64,000 nt of DNA from Codonopsis lanceolata. Lineage: Eukaryota > Streptophyta > Magnoliopsida > Asterales > Campanulaceae. The stretch spans positions 101,345,002-101,409,001 of the forward strand of contig CM028381.1 of assembly GCA_013146195.2 (NCBI GenBank). The letters are read 5' to 3'. The stretch's first letter is position 1; the number at the start of each line of letters is the position of its first letter. A program made the translations under genes and the position numbers. Under the pieces are notes generated by a model that saw only the letters and a program-made list of their open reading frames with translations, ran no database searches and had not been told where the DNA came from. Positions 47,828 through 60,500 of this stretch are shown here, piece by piece.

Positions 47828-49540
47828 ATTTGTAGTTTAGTGCGTTCGAGTGGTGTAAGTCCAGTTGGTAACGAAATGAGGTTATAAGGGGATGAATAAC
47901 CTTTTTAAAAACTTTAAGTGTTATTTTAAAAACCTTCAAAACTGGTAGCAAAAATAATAAGTTATCAGCAAATAGAAAAATGGTTCCATCAGCTGATGAA
48001 CAAAATATCATGTGTCAGATTGTTGACACATGTTTAAGTAGTAAAGATTTTAAGCAGATTATTGATATAAGAAATGAACTGAAAGACAATATATAAAATA
48101 ATTAAGTAAATGATTTAAGAATATAACTGACTGACACTTAAGTTGATGAAAGCTGCTTAAGTGATAGAAACAATTCTATCGGCTGAAATATAAACGACAG
48201 GATATTTAGGAGTGCTTCACAGTGTAAGCTGTTACATCCACTATCAAGTTGTTCAAACTTTGATTTTTTAAGTGCTCTAAATATTATTGAAATTCTAAGT
48301 GATTGCTAATGGATATGTGTACGACAAAAACCAGTGTTTGAGGAGTATGATTGAGAAACAATCACACTCGTGCAACTATCAAGTATTCTTTAAATATTTA
48401 GGAAGAAGTAAGTGAATGAAATACACTGATTGTTTAAACAAGAACTAGAAATGAATAATATATGAAAGACTATCTAGTTAGTGTTTAAGGACTGGAACAC
48501 ATCAATGAAATAATGTTTGAAAGAATATGTTGAGTGTTCAGTCCTGAGTTGAATCAAATCAAAGAGATATTATCGTGTGAGTAATGAATGATTTCTTCAA
48601 CCGCTATATCCTCTATATATCTTATTCAATCCTTGCTTCAAAGTTATTTATAGAGATCTTGAATAAAGCCGTTTGAAATAGCAAAAAGGATATTTAAATA
48701 TCTTGAAAAATGAAGATGAAATCTTTTCATTGAATGCACAGAGATCTTGCAGAGGTTTAGAGACAAAAAATATCTTCTAGCATAGAATAATAAATAGGGT
48801 GGTTAGCTAGTAGATATGATATATTGTAGAATATTTAAGAAAGACATAAAAAAGTTTTATATTGAATAGTTATATATTTGAAATATGATGACCAATAATA
48901 ATTAAATATTTTAACATGAAGGTCAAGCGTTTTAATTGATATTGTTTGGAATCCTTTTAACAAAAGTTGAGACTTAAAATCTTAAGTATTTTTAGATCAA
49001 TATTCCAACAGTGTATAGTGTTCAGCAGATGGATAATTTAAATGTGAAGTAGAGGCTTACACTGAGGTATCAGCAGCAGTTGCTAGCTGCTGATGACTAT
49101 GTTTAAACAAATATGCTATTTTACTTTAAGAAGATTTCTAAACGAAGTCTAAGAGGCATCTGTTGTGTATACATCGGTGGCATCTGCTAAAACTTCAGCA
49201 AACTATCTTAGACTTGCTAAAGTCTAAGTAAAACAACCTAAAGGTTTTAAGTAACTAGTTGTTTTAACTTAATTGTTTTAAGTAAATCTAAAGAATGAAA
49301 GTTTTGACAATCTTCATCATATTTACTTAAAGTCATTCATTCTAAGCAGAGATCAATAAAATATAAGCAATATAAAATAAGGTTTAAGTTCAGAACTTAG
49401 ATATTTGATCCCTACAGAAGATGTTAGAAGAAGGTAGATAGATATGATGGATAAATTAAAAAACCAAAAAGTATTTAAGTTAAAGAACCCGCCAATGTAA
49501 GTAGCTTTAAAACATAAAGTTTAAGAGTTTCTTAGTTTGA
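47828..49540. other. Intergenic, unassigned repeat-like DNA
   Basis: AT-rich sequence with recurring CAGCTGATG, TCAGCAG and AAGTCTAAGT words, suggestive of a degraded LTR-type element, but no termini, primer site or coding region could be fixed. Confidence 0.4.
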
Positions 49541-49549
49541 AATTTGGGG

Positions 49550-50121
49550 ATTGATTATTTCCTCACTATTAATACCAAGAAGATATTATTAGTCGGTTTG
49601 AAATCAACTTCATCATCAGGTTCTGGTTCTTCATCTACTTCTTGCGATGGCTTCAGTCCCAACATGTTCTTTAAGATCTTATACTTCTGTTGCATATGCT
49701 TCCTTAAATGCTTTATGCTTCTTCTCCTCCTGAATGGATTGAAGTAAAACAATTTCAGCATTGAAAGCTCTTATGGACCACTTTGTCTGATATTCCAATA
49801 GAGGTTGTTGGTCATCATCACGAGGGGCTCTGGGTGCATCAGATGCTATAGCAGACTGAATTTATATGGGAAAGACCTGCATAAGATTTGTATACAAAGA
49901 ATTCATCTGATGATAAGGAGATGCAAGCTGATTGGAGTGATGCTTGTAAGAAGCATCTTCAGATGATGAACATAAAACATGTCGAACTTGGCTAAATCAG
50001 ATAGATTGGTTGGAGCAGAAGGCCTAGCTTCAGCAAAGGGTTCAGAGAACAATATATGTGGAGGTCCACCAGCCTGTTCAGATTCATCTGGAAAAGGGGG
50101 TTGGCATAGGGAAAACAACAA
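49550..50121 (-). pseudogene. Degenerate coding-like remnant, unidentified
   Basis: Several minus-strand frames, interrupted by stops and frame changes, have a protein-like composition: SDAPRAPRDDDQQPLLEYQT then EEKKHKAFKEAY and, further on, a Glu/Asp-rich stretch (EVDEEPEPDDEVDF). Such text is common in gag-like or accessory proteins of plant retroelements, but I do not recognise a family. It cannot make a single product. Confidence 0.3.
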
Positions 50122-50399
50122 GTGGAGAAGTGTGTAGGATCAGATTCAGGCTCTTGTTCAAGAGAATCTTCAAAAATAGTTTTATTCCTTGTATGTTGTT
50201 GAAGAGCTTGCTTGATGGTTTTCTTACGATTGAAAACGTATGAAAATGGACCGACTTGAATTTACCAAAAAAGGGGCAAATCGGGCCGATCCCATTTTCA
50301 AAATTTTTAATCGTTACAGTCCACCATTTTTTTAAAACCGAAACAAACACTTTTGATGGCGAAAAGACTACGAAACCCTTAATGAATCGAAGATGCGCT

Positions 50400-51600
50400 A
50401 CTGGCCACTTACTCTCAGTGCATCACATTACATCAATTTATGCACCACAATGCATTTATTTAAATTTCCTAATCCAAGTTTGCATTGTACTGCACCAAAT
50501 ATATGTATAGTGATGCATCAATTTAAATTACCGAATCAAATTCATGCCCAGATTCACCAAGTCAAATACCCAATTAATACATCGCGCTAAAAATATTGAT
50601 GCATTGCGATGCAAAATGGTTTCAAATGCATCTCTTCGCCTTCTTATTCCTCTCCTCCGTCGTAAGCCTTCTGTTTTCTCATTTGTCTTCGTCCCTACTA
50701 AAAAATCCTCCAACCCAACCCCATCGGTTATCGTTTCGTTGCCGCAACAATCGTGATTTTCGAACTTCAAATTGTTGGTCGGAGATGTGGAAGGAGCCGA
50801 TCTGGACATTTTAGAAACAATATTTCGAAAAATGAACTTTAGTGGTTGAAAAAAAGGGAAAATTTGGGTTGGTCTTCTTTCAATATTTTTCAATCACTAC
50901 AGTACCTTTAAAAAAAAAAACCCAGAAAAACATATCCTATTAATGAAAGGAAAACACACGCGCATCAAGCATGCGGTGCATCGCAAATCCAAAGTTGGTG
51001 CATTGCAATTCAAGCAGGTGGTGGATCGCAAAATCAACCCGGTGCATCGCAATTTAGTCATGCAGTGCATCGGGCACGTGATGCATCGTAATTCAGACCG
51101 AATGAATGAACATGCTTAAAAGGCTTATAAGACCCAACTTTCATAAATTAAGATCGAAGGTTGAGAGACGAATGTTACTGGGAACAAAAATTAATCTCAA
51201 GGTGTTTGAGTAAACAACGAAGACGTAACTGCTCATGCCAATTGGATGCATCGCAAAATAAACCAGACCTCATGTCCTTGACGATACATAAATTTGAAAA
51301 TGTGATGCAGAATTTTGATGCATCTGAATTCCGATTGGATGCATAGCAAAATGAACCAGACTTCGTGTCCCTTGGCGATGCATGAATTTGAAATTGTGAT
51401 GCATAATTTGCATGCATCGGTTAGCCAATCGGATGCATCACAACATGAACCAGATGCCATGTATCTTATTTTTTGTACACATTCAAACAAATGATTCATT
51501 GATACCTCTTTCCTGCATCGCAAATCAAATTTGATGCACCACAACTCACAAATGATGGATCATGATTCAAAATTGGTGCATTTAGATTAAAAAATGGTGT
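50400..51600. repeat. Irregular array of GCATCGCAA-like words
   Basis: The word (G)GTGCATCGCAA or close forms (GATGCATCACAA, GGATGCATAGCAA, GGTGCATTGCAA) occurs about twenty times in 1.2 kb, for example near 50970, 50995, 51039, 51081, 51246, 51336, 51431 and 51517. Spacing is irregular, often 20-40 bp. A module near 50806-50865 (GGACATTTTAGAAACAATAT start) recurs at about 51955-52010. No frame is conserved across the array. Confidence 0.55.
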
Positions 51601-52149
51601 CCAGCAACAAATAAATTTCTATTCAAGTATTTCATCAAATGATTTACATGCATAACAATACAATAAACAAAATGAATCTATTTTGAGTCAAATACACAAA
51701 TATAAATGATGATGATGATGACGACGAAGAAGAAGAGGGAAGATCGATAAATGAAGAGGGAGTTAAAGTGGTGGATTAATCAAATCAAAGTTGAAACACA
51801 CAAGTGTTCTTCACAACTCGACCTCCCCTCTCTCTTCGTCTCAATTTATACGAATTCCAGCCATAATTTCTCTTCCCTGAGGGTATTTTAAGAATGAACC
51901 TACCTTCTTGCAAGGCATGCTTGAAAAAGACGAAGCGAGCCACATGCACATGATGGACATTTTAGAAATAATTTAACGAAAGTAAACTTTTGAGGTTAAA
52001 AAAAAGAGATACTTAAGAGGTTGAAAATTTGGTAAAATTCACCGGCCTGTAATTTTCTTGAAAAAAAAAAGAACGGGGGACAATAGTAAAAAAATGGTTT
52101 GGAAAAGGTACCGGAACTCAACAAGTAATTTTGTCCGACAAAAGCCAAA

Positions 52150-52263
52150 GGCCCATGTATTTTATCGTTATAAGAAAGGGCCAATATATAGTTTCAGTCT
52201 TACAAAGAAGCATGGGCCAGGCCCTAACATTAAGGGAGCAGGTTTTCAGTGCATAAAACCCTA
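52150..52263 (+). promoter_or_regulatory. MRT4 promoter: site II-like and telo-box motifs
   Basis: Within 260 bp before the MRT4 ATG lie AGGCCCA (52149-52155, TGGGCCT on the other strand), TGGGCC (52213-52218) and AAACCCTA (52256-52263). Site II (TGGGCY) plus telo-box is the usual pair in promoters of plant ribosomal-protein and ribosome-assembly genes, read by TCP factors and Purα/TRB-type proteins. Confidence 0.6.
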
Positions 52264-52401
52264 GGCAAAGTCATTTGAAAGAAGTGCAGACAGTTGAAAC
52301 TTGCAGGGGTTTAACTGTTTGGTCACCCAGAAAATTACAAACAGAGAGAGTAAAGAGTTCCTCCGCTTGTCTTGTAAGCAGCTCGACGGAGACCTACAAA
52401 G

Positions 52402-55400
52402 ATGCCCAAGTCCAAGCGTGATAAAACAGGTATCCAATCCTTCAATCATTCTCTTGTTTGCACTTTTTGCTGAGTTTTTAATTTCTTTGCAAATTCGGGC
52501 TTCTAAAATTTGCCAAATTTAAATATTTTTTTTGGCCGATGGATTTATGGTTACATGTATCAGGTTATGTTTGGTTTTATGGGGAAAAGGGAAAACAAAA
52601 GCACGATAGAATTTTAAAGAAGATTTGAACGAAAGTGACCACTTTTAGGTTAATATACAGATAGCATAGAATGAATGCTATTGGCTTCGTATTGGACTCT
52701 GAAAGGTTACAGCCAATTTTATTTATTTATTTGTTTCTTTTTGTTTTTCCCATACAGAGGGGGTAAATATAGAGAATCATGTGGGTTATATATATATATA
52801 TTTAAGGCTCTTTGATCTTTGATTTGAACATCCCAATAGGAAAGTATTACTTTTGGATTGGAGCTGACAGAAGTATCCAATTTTCAATTATCTGAGCAAG
52901 CAAATTGAAACTGTTCGGATCAGATTTTTTATGCGGTGTGCTTGTAGTTGGATGGGATTGAGTTGTGATTGGATACCATTTGTGGTTGTTGACGAGAGTG
53001 GGAACAATGAAACATTTTTTATTTGCTTACTATAAGTGGATGCTTGTTTTTGTTGAATGCAGTGACTTTATCCAAGACAAAAAAGAAAGGGAGGGAACAC
53101 AAGGAGGTCATTGTCAACTCGATAAGGGATGCTGCAGAGAATTATAATTCGGTTTATGTTTTTACTTATGAGAATATGAGGAATATGAAATTTAAGCAGT
53201 TCAGAGAGCAGCTCAAATCCAACAGCAGGTAATGATTAGTGTTTATTTAGAAGATTACACCAATAAAAATCTAGTTTCTCATTTATTTGGTGCATATAAA
53301 GCTTGGAATCGATGAAAAGAAATTAGTTTATTCCAAACTCTAAAATTTGGCTGAGCTATAAATTAGTTTTTTTTTGTGTGTGTTTGCTGTGTTATGACTG
53401 TCCTCAAGGTTGTATAGGTTTCCCAATTTAGTACACTGAAACTAATTCATTTTATTATGAACTTTTTAACAGGACATTCCTGCATTTTCCCCAAAAACTA
53501 TGAATTAAAACCTCAATTGTTAATTTTTTTTTTTTTTTGGGTTCAGATTTTTTCTCGGATCAAACAAAGTGATGCAGGTTTCTCTAGGCCGGTCCATTTC
53601 TGATGAGATCAGGCCAGGGCTTCACAAGGTTTCTAAGGTAGGGAATGATTTTTTCAGTGTATGGGAGAAATTAGCTGAAAATCTTTAGTTTTCTTCTTTC
53701 CATTTTATGCTTATATTGGTTGTCTTTTTAGTTTTATTTTTGGGTCCTCTTCATCATTTTCTGTTTTCTTGCAGCTTCTACATGGAGATTCCGGGCTCTG
53801 TTTTACCAATATGCCTAAAGATGAGGCCCAAAGGTTTCTTTTTAAAACCTAGCTGCACTGGTATTCAAACATCATTTGAACATTTCTTATTGTGGGAAGG
53901 GCATCTTCATTGCCTTTGAATTCTAATTTTTAGAAGTCAAATGAAACTGGATAACATTCATTGATATCTGTATAGATATAAGAAAATTCCTTTCAAGAAA
54001 TATACGATAATAGAATTGCATAATATCTTAGGCAATAACAAATTTTTGATTTTTTGATTTGTAGTTGTTTTTAAGGCTCTTGATTTGACTCTTTGAGTCT
54101 CACCATCTCTTCTATTCAAAAATAAAATAAAATGGTACTCCCTCTATCCCTAAAAACATCTTGTGTTATAAAAACTAGGTGACTCCATTATATACATTAG
54201 GATGCTGTGTATTGTCCAAGTGATGCCGATGTGCAGGTGGTAGCAAGCAGATCAAGGTTAAAATGGTAAAAGTAGCATCCTAAAAAAGAAAGATTAGAAA
54301 GTTGTCACTGTATTGGATGAATAATGGGCTCTTTTTAAGGAACGGAAGGAGTAGTATAATTAAACCAATTACAGTAATAGGTAAGCCATATGTCATTTGG
54401 AACCTTTTCGCCGTTTAACTGTGCAGATCATGTTGTAGAGAGCTTAGCTACTGATCTGTAAGACTGTAACATTTTGTCTATATATAAAAATTAAAATTAT
54501 GTGATCTTGCTATATAGCCCTTTCAAGGGAGTATTCCTTATTCTATTCCTATAATATCAAGTGGAAATTCTTCCTTTTAGTTCATCTAAATGAAACGATA
54601 ATGTAGTGAAGTGTTTGCCTCTTGCTCTGCCTTAAGCTATTTTCTTAATTATATTAAATGAAATAATCTTAGCATAGGAAGAGAGCTCTTGAATCACCAC
54701 TCCTTTCCTTTAGAGTGTCTCTTCTCTATGAATCAACTGCTGCTTGCTCATATAATATGGCTCCTCTTTTGATTTTCATTATGTTCCTTTATTTTATGTG
54801 GCTTGTTTTTTTCCATCTTTCTGCAGATTGTTTAATGAATATGAAGAATTTGACTATGCGAGGACTGGCAGCATCGCTGTTGAAAAGGTACAATGGAGAA
54901 TTATGGAGTAAAATTTTGTTGCATGGTTTATGTATGTGTGCAAGAGAGAGAGATAGGGAGAGAGGGAGAACGAGAGAGAGAGATTGCGACCTGCAATTTT
55001 GAGATTATCTCGTCAAGCGCTTGATCATTTTGCCTACTCCTTGGGTCTCTCTGGTTGACGATGAAGATCCACGTAATAATTATAACCGGTTTTGGGTATG
55101 GATTATGTTTGGTGCCTTTGTTACATGGACTTGGGTACGAGGGTTGGATACATGTGTGGATCTGGGTGTCCGACATGCCAAAATTCTACAATTTTACCCT
55201 AAATATAGGCGTCCAAGTGTCACAACGGGACCCATGTGACCCAAGTACTTAGGAGAAAATGAAGAGACCATAACGGGACTCTTATGAACAATGGGGATCC
55301 ATGGTTTTTGTGTGTGCGCGGCCATACTACCTAAACGATATCAATCATGATGACACTCTTTATAAACAATGATGTTCTCACCTTAGTGAGACTAAATGTG

Positions 55401-56413
55401 TTTTTTAATCCTATTGTGTAAACATTAAACAACAATGCTATGATTCTTTTGCTGAGCACTCTAGTGATTCATTCTCATGAATGGCAATTGTTACCTCGTA
55501 ATTAGCCAAGTTATACCCTAGTCGTTTCTCCATCCGTCCCGGATAAATTAAAGATTACATGTTGGATGCTTTTTGTTAATGGCTGCCAATGTTTGTTTTG
55601 AAACTTTCTTGTTTCTCTAGAAGCATGCCGTCTCACTGCTCAGCCATTCCACCATTTTTTTCTTTCTAAATCACATGTTTTTTTCACTTCATGTGGTTAT
55701 ACTTCTTAAATAATTGTTGACCCCAAGGGGTAGGAAGATGGCAAGGGAACTCATGCAAAAACTTTGAGGTCCTTGGTTCCAATCCCGATACCAAGTTACC
55801 TACTAGGGGTCACACTTGCCTATAAAAAATACTTTTTAAATATTTGTCAACAAGATGATGAATCATTATCTTTGTAATGCGTTTGGTGATGTTGATCTTT
55901 CTACCCTTCAGGTGGAACTTAAAGAAGGTCCACTTGACCAATTTACCCATGAGATGGAGCCTTTCCTGCGCAAGCAAGGGATGCCTGTTCGGCTGAATAA
56001 AGGAGTGGTGGAGCTTGTTTCAGACTTTGTTGTCTGCGAAGAGGGGAAACCAATATCGCCCGAGGCATCTCGCATACTGGTTTGTTCTTAGCCTTAGAAT
56101 ATTTTATCTTGGTTTACAGCATTATCATCAAAGAATATTGTAGATTAACATGTTGTCCATCTTATAATGTGCAAAGCACCATTGGGTGCTTTACTCGGTA
56201 AATGTTAGCCTAAATTTTACCCAGGCAAAGATCATGTCGAAACACCTGTTGTCCAGGCTCTTTGATGATTACTAAGTCATGTTTACTGTAATGCAGCGTC
56301 AAATGGGTATCAAGATGGCTACCTTCCGGCTTCACTTAATTTGCAGATGGAGCCCTGAGGAGTTCGAAGTTTATCAAGAAGGGCTGCAGGGTTCAGATAT
56401 TGAATCCTCGTAG
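52402..56413 (+). CDS. MRT4: MRT4 ribosome assembly factor, 229 aa
   Basis: Seven exons join in phase: 52402-52429, 53063-53228, 53547-53637, 53775-53833, 54827-54887, 55912-56079, 56297-56413, total 690 nt. The product starts MPKSKRDKTVTLSKTKKKGR, then VYVFTYENMRNMKFKQFREQ, FLGSNKVMQVSLGRS, and TFRLHLICRWSPEEFEVYQE near the C terminus. This is MRT4/MRTO4, a nucleolar relative of stalk protein P0 (uL10): it holds the stalk-base rRNA in pre-60S particles until P0 replaces it. The length fits the family (about 220-240). As expected for MRT4, the long acidic C-terminal stalk tail of P0 is absent. All introns are GT-AG. Introns 4 and 5 hold a MITE and a SINE. Convergent with PYM. Confidence 0.94.
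54138..54351. mobile_element. Stowaway-like MITE in MRT4 intron 4
   Basis: Ends CTCCCTCTATCCC and GGAACGGAAGGAG, flanked by TA (54136-54137, 54352-54353). 214 bp, non-coding, inside the intron between exons 4 and 5. Confidence 0.8.
55718..55829 (+). mobile_element. tRNA-derived SINE in MRT4 intron 5
   Basis: About 112 bp starting TGACCCCAAGGGGTAGGAAG, with an A-box-like TGGCAAGGGAACTCA and a B-box GGTTCCAATCC as in tRNA promoters, ending GGGGTCACACTTGCC and a short A-rich tail. Flanking direct repeats TACTTCTTAAATAATTGT (55700-55717) and TACTTTTTAAATATTTGT (55830-55847) agree at 16 of 18 bases. A second copy lies at 59554-59673 on the other strand. Confidence 0.85.
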
Positions 56414-56992
56414 GATGCCACCATAATGTTCAAAGTGAACTGTATCTTCATACCAAGTTATGTGGTGGTATTGTGTTATCTTTTGTTGTGTTAGCTGGCC
56501 AAGTGGTTAGAGATTGTCGGCACTTTTCAGGTGTCCTACTTAGAAAGCATTCAAATTAGGTCACAATTTTCTCGTGAAATTTTCTTGTCTTGAAATGTTT
56601 GTGTAGAATCACTTTCGAGAAATATAGTGAGCTGCTTATAATTCAATGTGCTGATTACCAAGCTGCTGGTTTGAATTTTGATTCATGAATCCCCATATTA
56701 CATCTTCATGTATCTCAAGTGCCCACTAATCCAATACACAGAAACAGTATTAATGAGCATACGTCTTTGTGAATTTGAGGGAAAAAAGGTGAACACCTCC
56801 AGATTTTTTGTGAATTTGAGGAAAGAGGATAACAACTCCAGAGTGTCTTTGTTGGTAACATGCCTAGCGAGTGTTAGCTTCATTAGAAGTTTAGAACATA
56901 TACATAGTAAGGGGGTTTTCCCTGGCTCGTTATACCCTAAAAAGCTTTTTGCTGCTGTCTAGTTACTTCCCCCTCCCTCCATTTGTCCACGC

Positions 56993-57081
<89 letters not shown>

Positions 57082-57588
57082 ACTCACAAAAAGTTATTTA
57101 GAGGCTCAAGGTTTTTTTTGAGGTGGAGATGTGGTATGTGAGGACCACAAAAAAAGCTGGAGAAAAGAGCTCCATCACTATTGATCCTCTTAGGGTCTGG
57201 TAGTTTTGTTTTATTTCCCTTTTGGCTAAGGTCTTGCTTTTAACTCAGATAAAAGCCTTCACCATGGGTCAATGTCAAGTAAAAAGTATAAATCGCACAA
57301 TTCAACCATAAATGAGAGATAAATATGGATAAAATTTCCAAGAGTAGCATGTTATACTTCATAAAATGCTGCATTTTAAGAAACCTTGGAAGTTCAGAAA
57401 GTCAAGCAACCTTTTGTCGCTCCTACTTGTTTCTTTACTCATTACCCGTAGCACAGCTAATTGGAGAATACTAAATCTGGACAAATGAACCTCTGTTTCA
57501 AAATAGGTGCAATGCCCTACATCTCAATGAAGCAAACCGCAAAAGAAAACTACACAGTACCTTCATCCTACCACACAGAAACCTAAGG
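56414..57588. other. MRT4/PYM convergent 3' region with microsatellite
   Basis: About 1.2 kb between two stop codons. It holds a compound microsatellite, (CA)27 at 56995-57048 followed by (TA)14 at 57049-57076. No conserved frame is seen. The 3' UTRs of both genes must end here. Confidence 0.6.
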
Positions 57589-60500
57589 TTATACGGCTCC
57601 TAGAGCAGTCTTTTGTTCCTCCAAAAGCCTCAACTCCTTTCGCCAATCTTCTAATTTTGCCATCTTGTCCATTTGTTCTGGTTTTATTTCTTGCATCGTT
57701 TTCTGCTGTTGAGCTTCCGTCAGCCGAATCTGCAACCAACAAATTATCTCACGTTACTCTGACACCGTTTTACGCCTTTTTCTGCTAAATCAAATGGCCC
57801 TAAAGCTTGTTTACAAGAAATGATCTAAAGAAAAAAAAGCTGTAAAAGTATTATTGCATAATTTTTGAGTTTTTAAAATAGTTATTCACATTGAAGCCTT
57901 TAAGACCTCTAAGAAAACATAATGAGTCACAGTAACATAACCTACCTCTTTTTCAGCCACCTGTTAGAAATAGAAATACAAGGAAATTAATGATAGCAAA
58001 GCAAAACTTATTGCCATCAAGCTGAAATTCTGTTTTCTCATCTCAAAGAGGTTCGTTTCAGTGATTGAATGCAGCATGAGATAGCAAACCATTTTGTCCA
58101 AAACCCATGGGCCAATTTCATGTGTATGTATACACAGAGGGAATTGGACTGAGAGGGAGAGAGGGGGCCGGACTTTAAACTAAAGGAGATAGTTATGTAA
58201 ATATTTGCAGTAAAATTTAATGCAGTAACACTTGCTAGCTCTTTGATGCCTTGTTATTCTAAAAAAAGCTAAAACTAGACCCTTAATTATTTCAGAGATG
58301 TTTCTTTCCTACATTATTTTGAAAAGCCTTTTTAAACATTATCACCTATAATGCGTGTAACTTAAAAACAAGATCATTGTTGGAAGAAAGTTTCACATAA
58401 TGACAGCAATTCAGATGAGATGGTGCTATACTTCCAAACAAGTGAAAATCTTCTGTACTTTTTACCTTCTTTTTTAGTGCTCGAATTTTTTTATCAATAT
58501 CAGGAACATGATCCCCTGGAGTTGAACACTCGGTTGAATTTGTGTGAGGGGTAGTAGCAGAAGAATTTGCAGAAACAGTGAGATCATTTATTTGGGACAC
58601 AACTTGAGTCAACAGGTTCCAAGGCTTGATCATCTTCAGTAGATGAAACTTCATTCGTCTCCAAAGTTTTACCCTTATCGAGGGCGGCTTGCTGCAACGT
58701 AACAAGTTACATTGGTAAATATACAAGCAGATCAATATAACATAAGAATAAAAGAAACTACTAAGGAAAGTTTAAAATTAGAAACAAAAGAAAAAGTGAG
58801 ATTATTCCTGAGAATGAACTATGTTAGAGCTCCACAAAAACAGTGCGATTCCAAAAGTATCCAGCTCAGTTATGATTCCTTTTGAACTTCACCACAGAGC
58901 AATCATTTTTCTAGTTTTTCTCCTGTTGTAGCACAAAGAATAACACTAATGTTGATATAGGTTACATAAATTTCACAAATTTTTTTTTTGATAGGTGAGT
59001 TTGACCCCTTGTTGATATGGGGATTGGAACCAATTGTAGATGATTATCTTAAGAAAACAGACTTGAAAACGTATATGTTCTTTCTTGGAAGATTTTTATA
59101 TAAAGGATTTAAAGACACATCCTAAACAAATCACCTACATAAAAGTACCCTTAGGATTCCATGGCATAGCGCGTCCCACAAACTGGATCCAGAACAATAT
59201 GCATTCTGGTAACATAGATCCACATATCAATGCAAGCATACTTTCTCCTCAAAAGCATTTTCTCACCCAAAGATGGACGAGATACAGGGTACACGATTCA
59301 ATCTCAAGCTTCCTATATTTCGGATTCCTATGGAAGTTAATCTACTCTTTTGGAACGTTAGAGGTATTGTTAATGAATGACCCTACGATTAGTCCTCTTA
59401 AGCAGCTTGTTAAATTGCATCATATAACGTTTTTAGCCATCTTTGAACATATGCTTGATCTGGAGAAAGTTACTAGAGTTGAAAAAAGATTCAAATTTGA
59501 ATTTCACTCTTCGAATTTTTTCCACATAAGACAATTTAACATGAAAGAAAACCTTTTTTTTTTTTTTTGATAGGTAAGTGTGACCCCTTGTTGGTACAAG
59601 GATTGGAACCAAGAATCTCAAGGTCATTGCTTGAGTGCCCTTGCCATCTCTCCCACCCCTTGGGGTCGGGGTCTGAAAGAAAACCATTTCTTTCATCAGT
59701 TTTCTACTCCATTAGTTGCAAAATGAGTGTCCATTTCTAGTATAAGTCTGCCAATTTCACCTTTGGCACGTATCTATGTCCTAGTGTTGACTTGCAATGT
59801 TATATGTGAACGCTAAGGGGGCATTAATGTATACGTACTACAAAAATAACCTACAAATCAGCTTCCTTAATTTTAGTTAAAAAAATGGACACTCAATTTG
59901 GGTTAGAGGGAGTAATTAGTAAGGTACAGTAAATTGATTTTAGTTTCAGACTTCAAATTTTAGAGAACAGCGCAAGAACAGGTTTTGGGTTTTTCCAATG
60001 ATTTGGATAGTTCTCTAATTTAGCCCTGCAATGGTCTACGGGACATGCATCATCTAACTATTTCACATTCTATTTTTTCTTTTCTTTTTTGTTTTGATCG
60101 GCCTCTTTCTCATTCTATCAAAATGGATAACCATTCAAGGGCAGGAGTTTTATCCTTGGTGAAAATTTTCCAACCAACTCAAATCTCTGAAACTGGACAG
60201 AAGCTAGAAGAAATCCAACCGAAAGTTAGAGCCCTGCCACGAAAAACCAAAAAATAAAAACTCTACCTATATTTGTTACTTCAATTCCCCAAGCTTTCGT
60301 CCATGTGAAATAATTACCAGTGTTAACTTGCCCTCCGATTAAGTCAAATTCCTTCCGGATAAGAATGCATTAATCATGTTTTGTTATCTCCGCAGGTGAT
60401 ATACATTCATGAATCTTAGGTTCAGATTATTTCAGTCGAACGGTCAACAGTCAATAGGGGAAGACAGTTATTCATAGCTTTGCAAAGGTTACACACCGGC

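Noticed and set aside
52430..53062. U12-type intron in MRT4 because the donor begins GTATCC
   Set aside because: The next bases are AAT rather than TTT and no TTCCTTAAC-like branch site lies near the acceptor; it is treated as an ordinary GT-AG intron.
55718..55829. tRNA gene suggested by A- and B-box motifs
   Set aside because: No cloverleaf or anticodon stem can be drawn, and direct repeats flank a 3' A-rich end, so it is a SINE.
56995..57076. Dinucleotide run as a functional regulatory element
   Set aside because: It is a simple compound (CA)n(TA)n microsatellite; recorded only as a repeat.
59085..59570. 161-codon plus-strand frame as a gene
   Set aside because: Only its second half has protein similarity, to a frameshifted LINE endonuclease; the first half has none and the end runs into a SINE poly-T tail.
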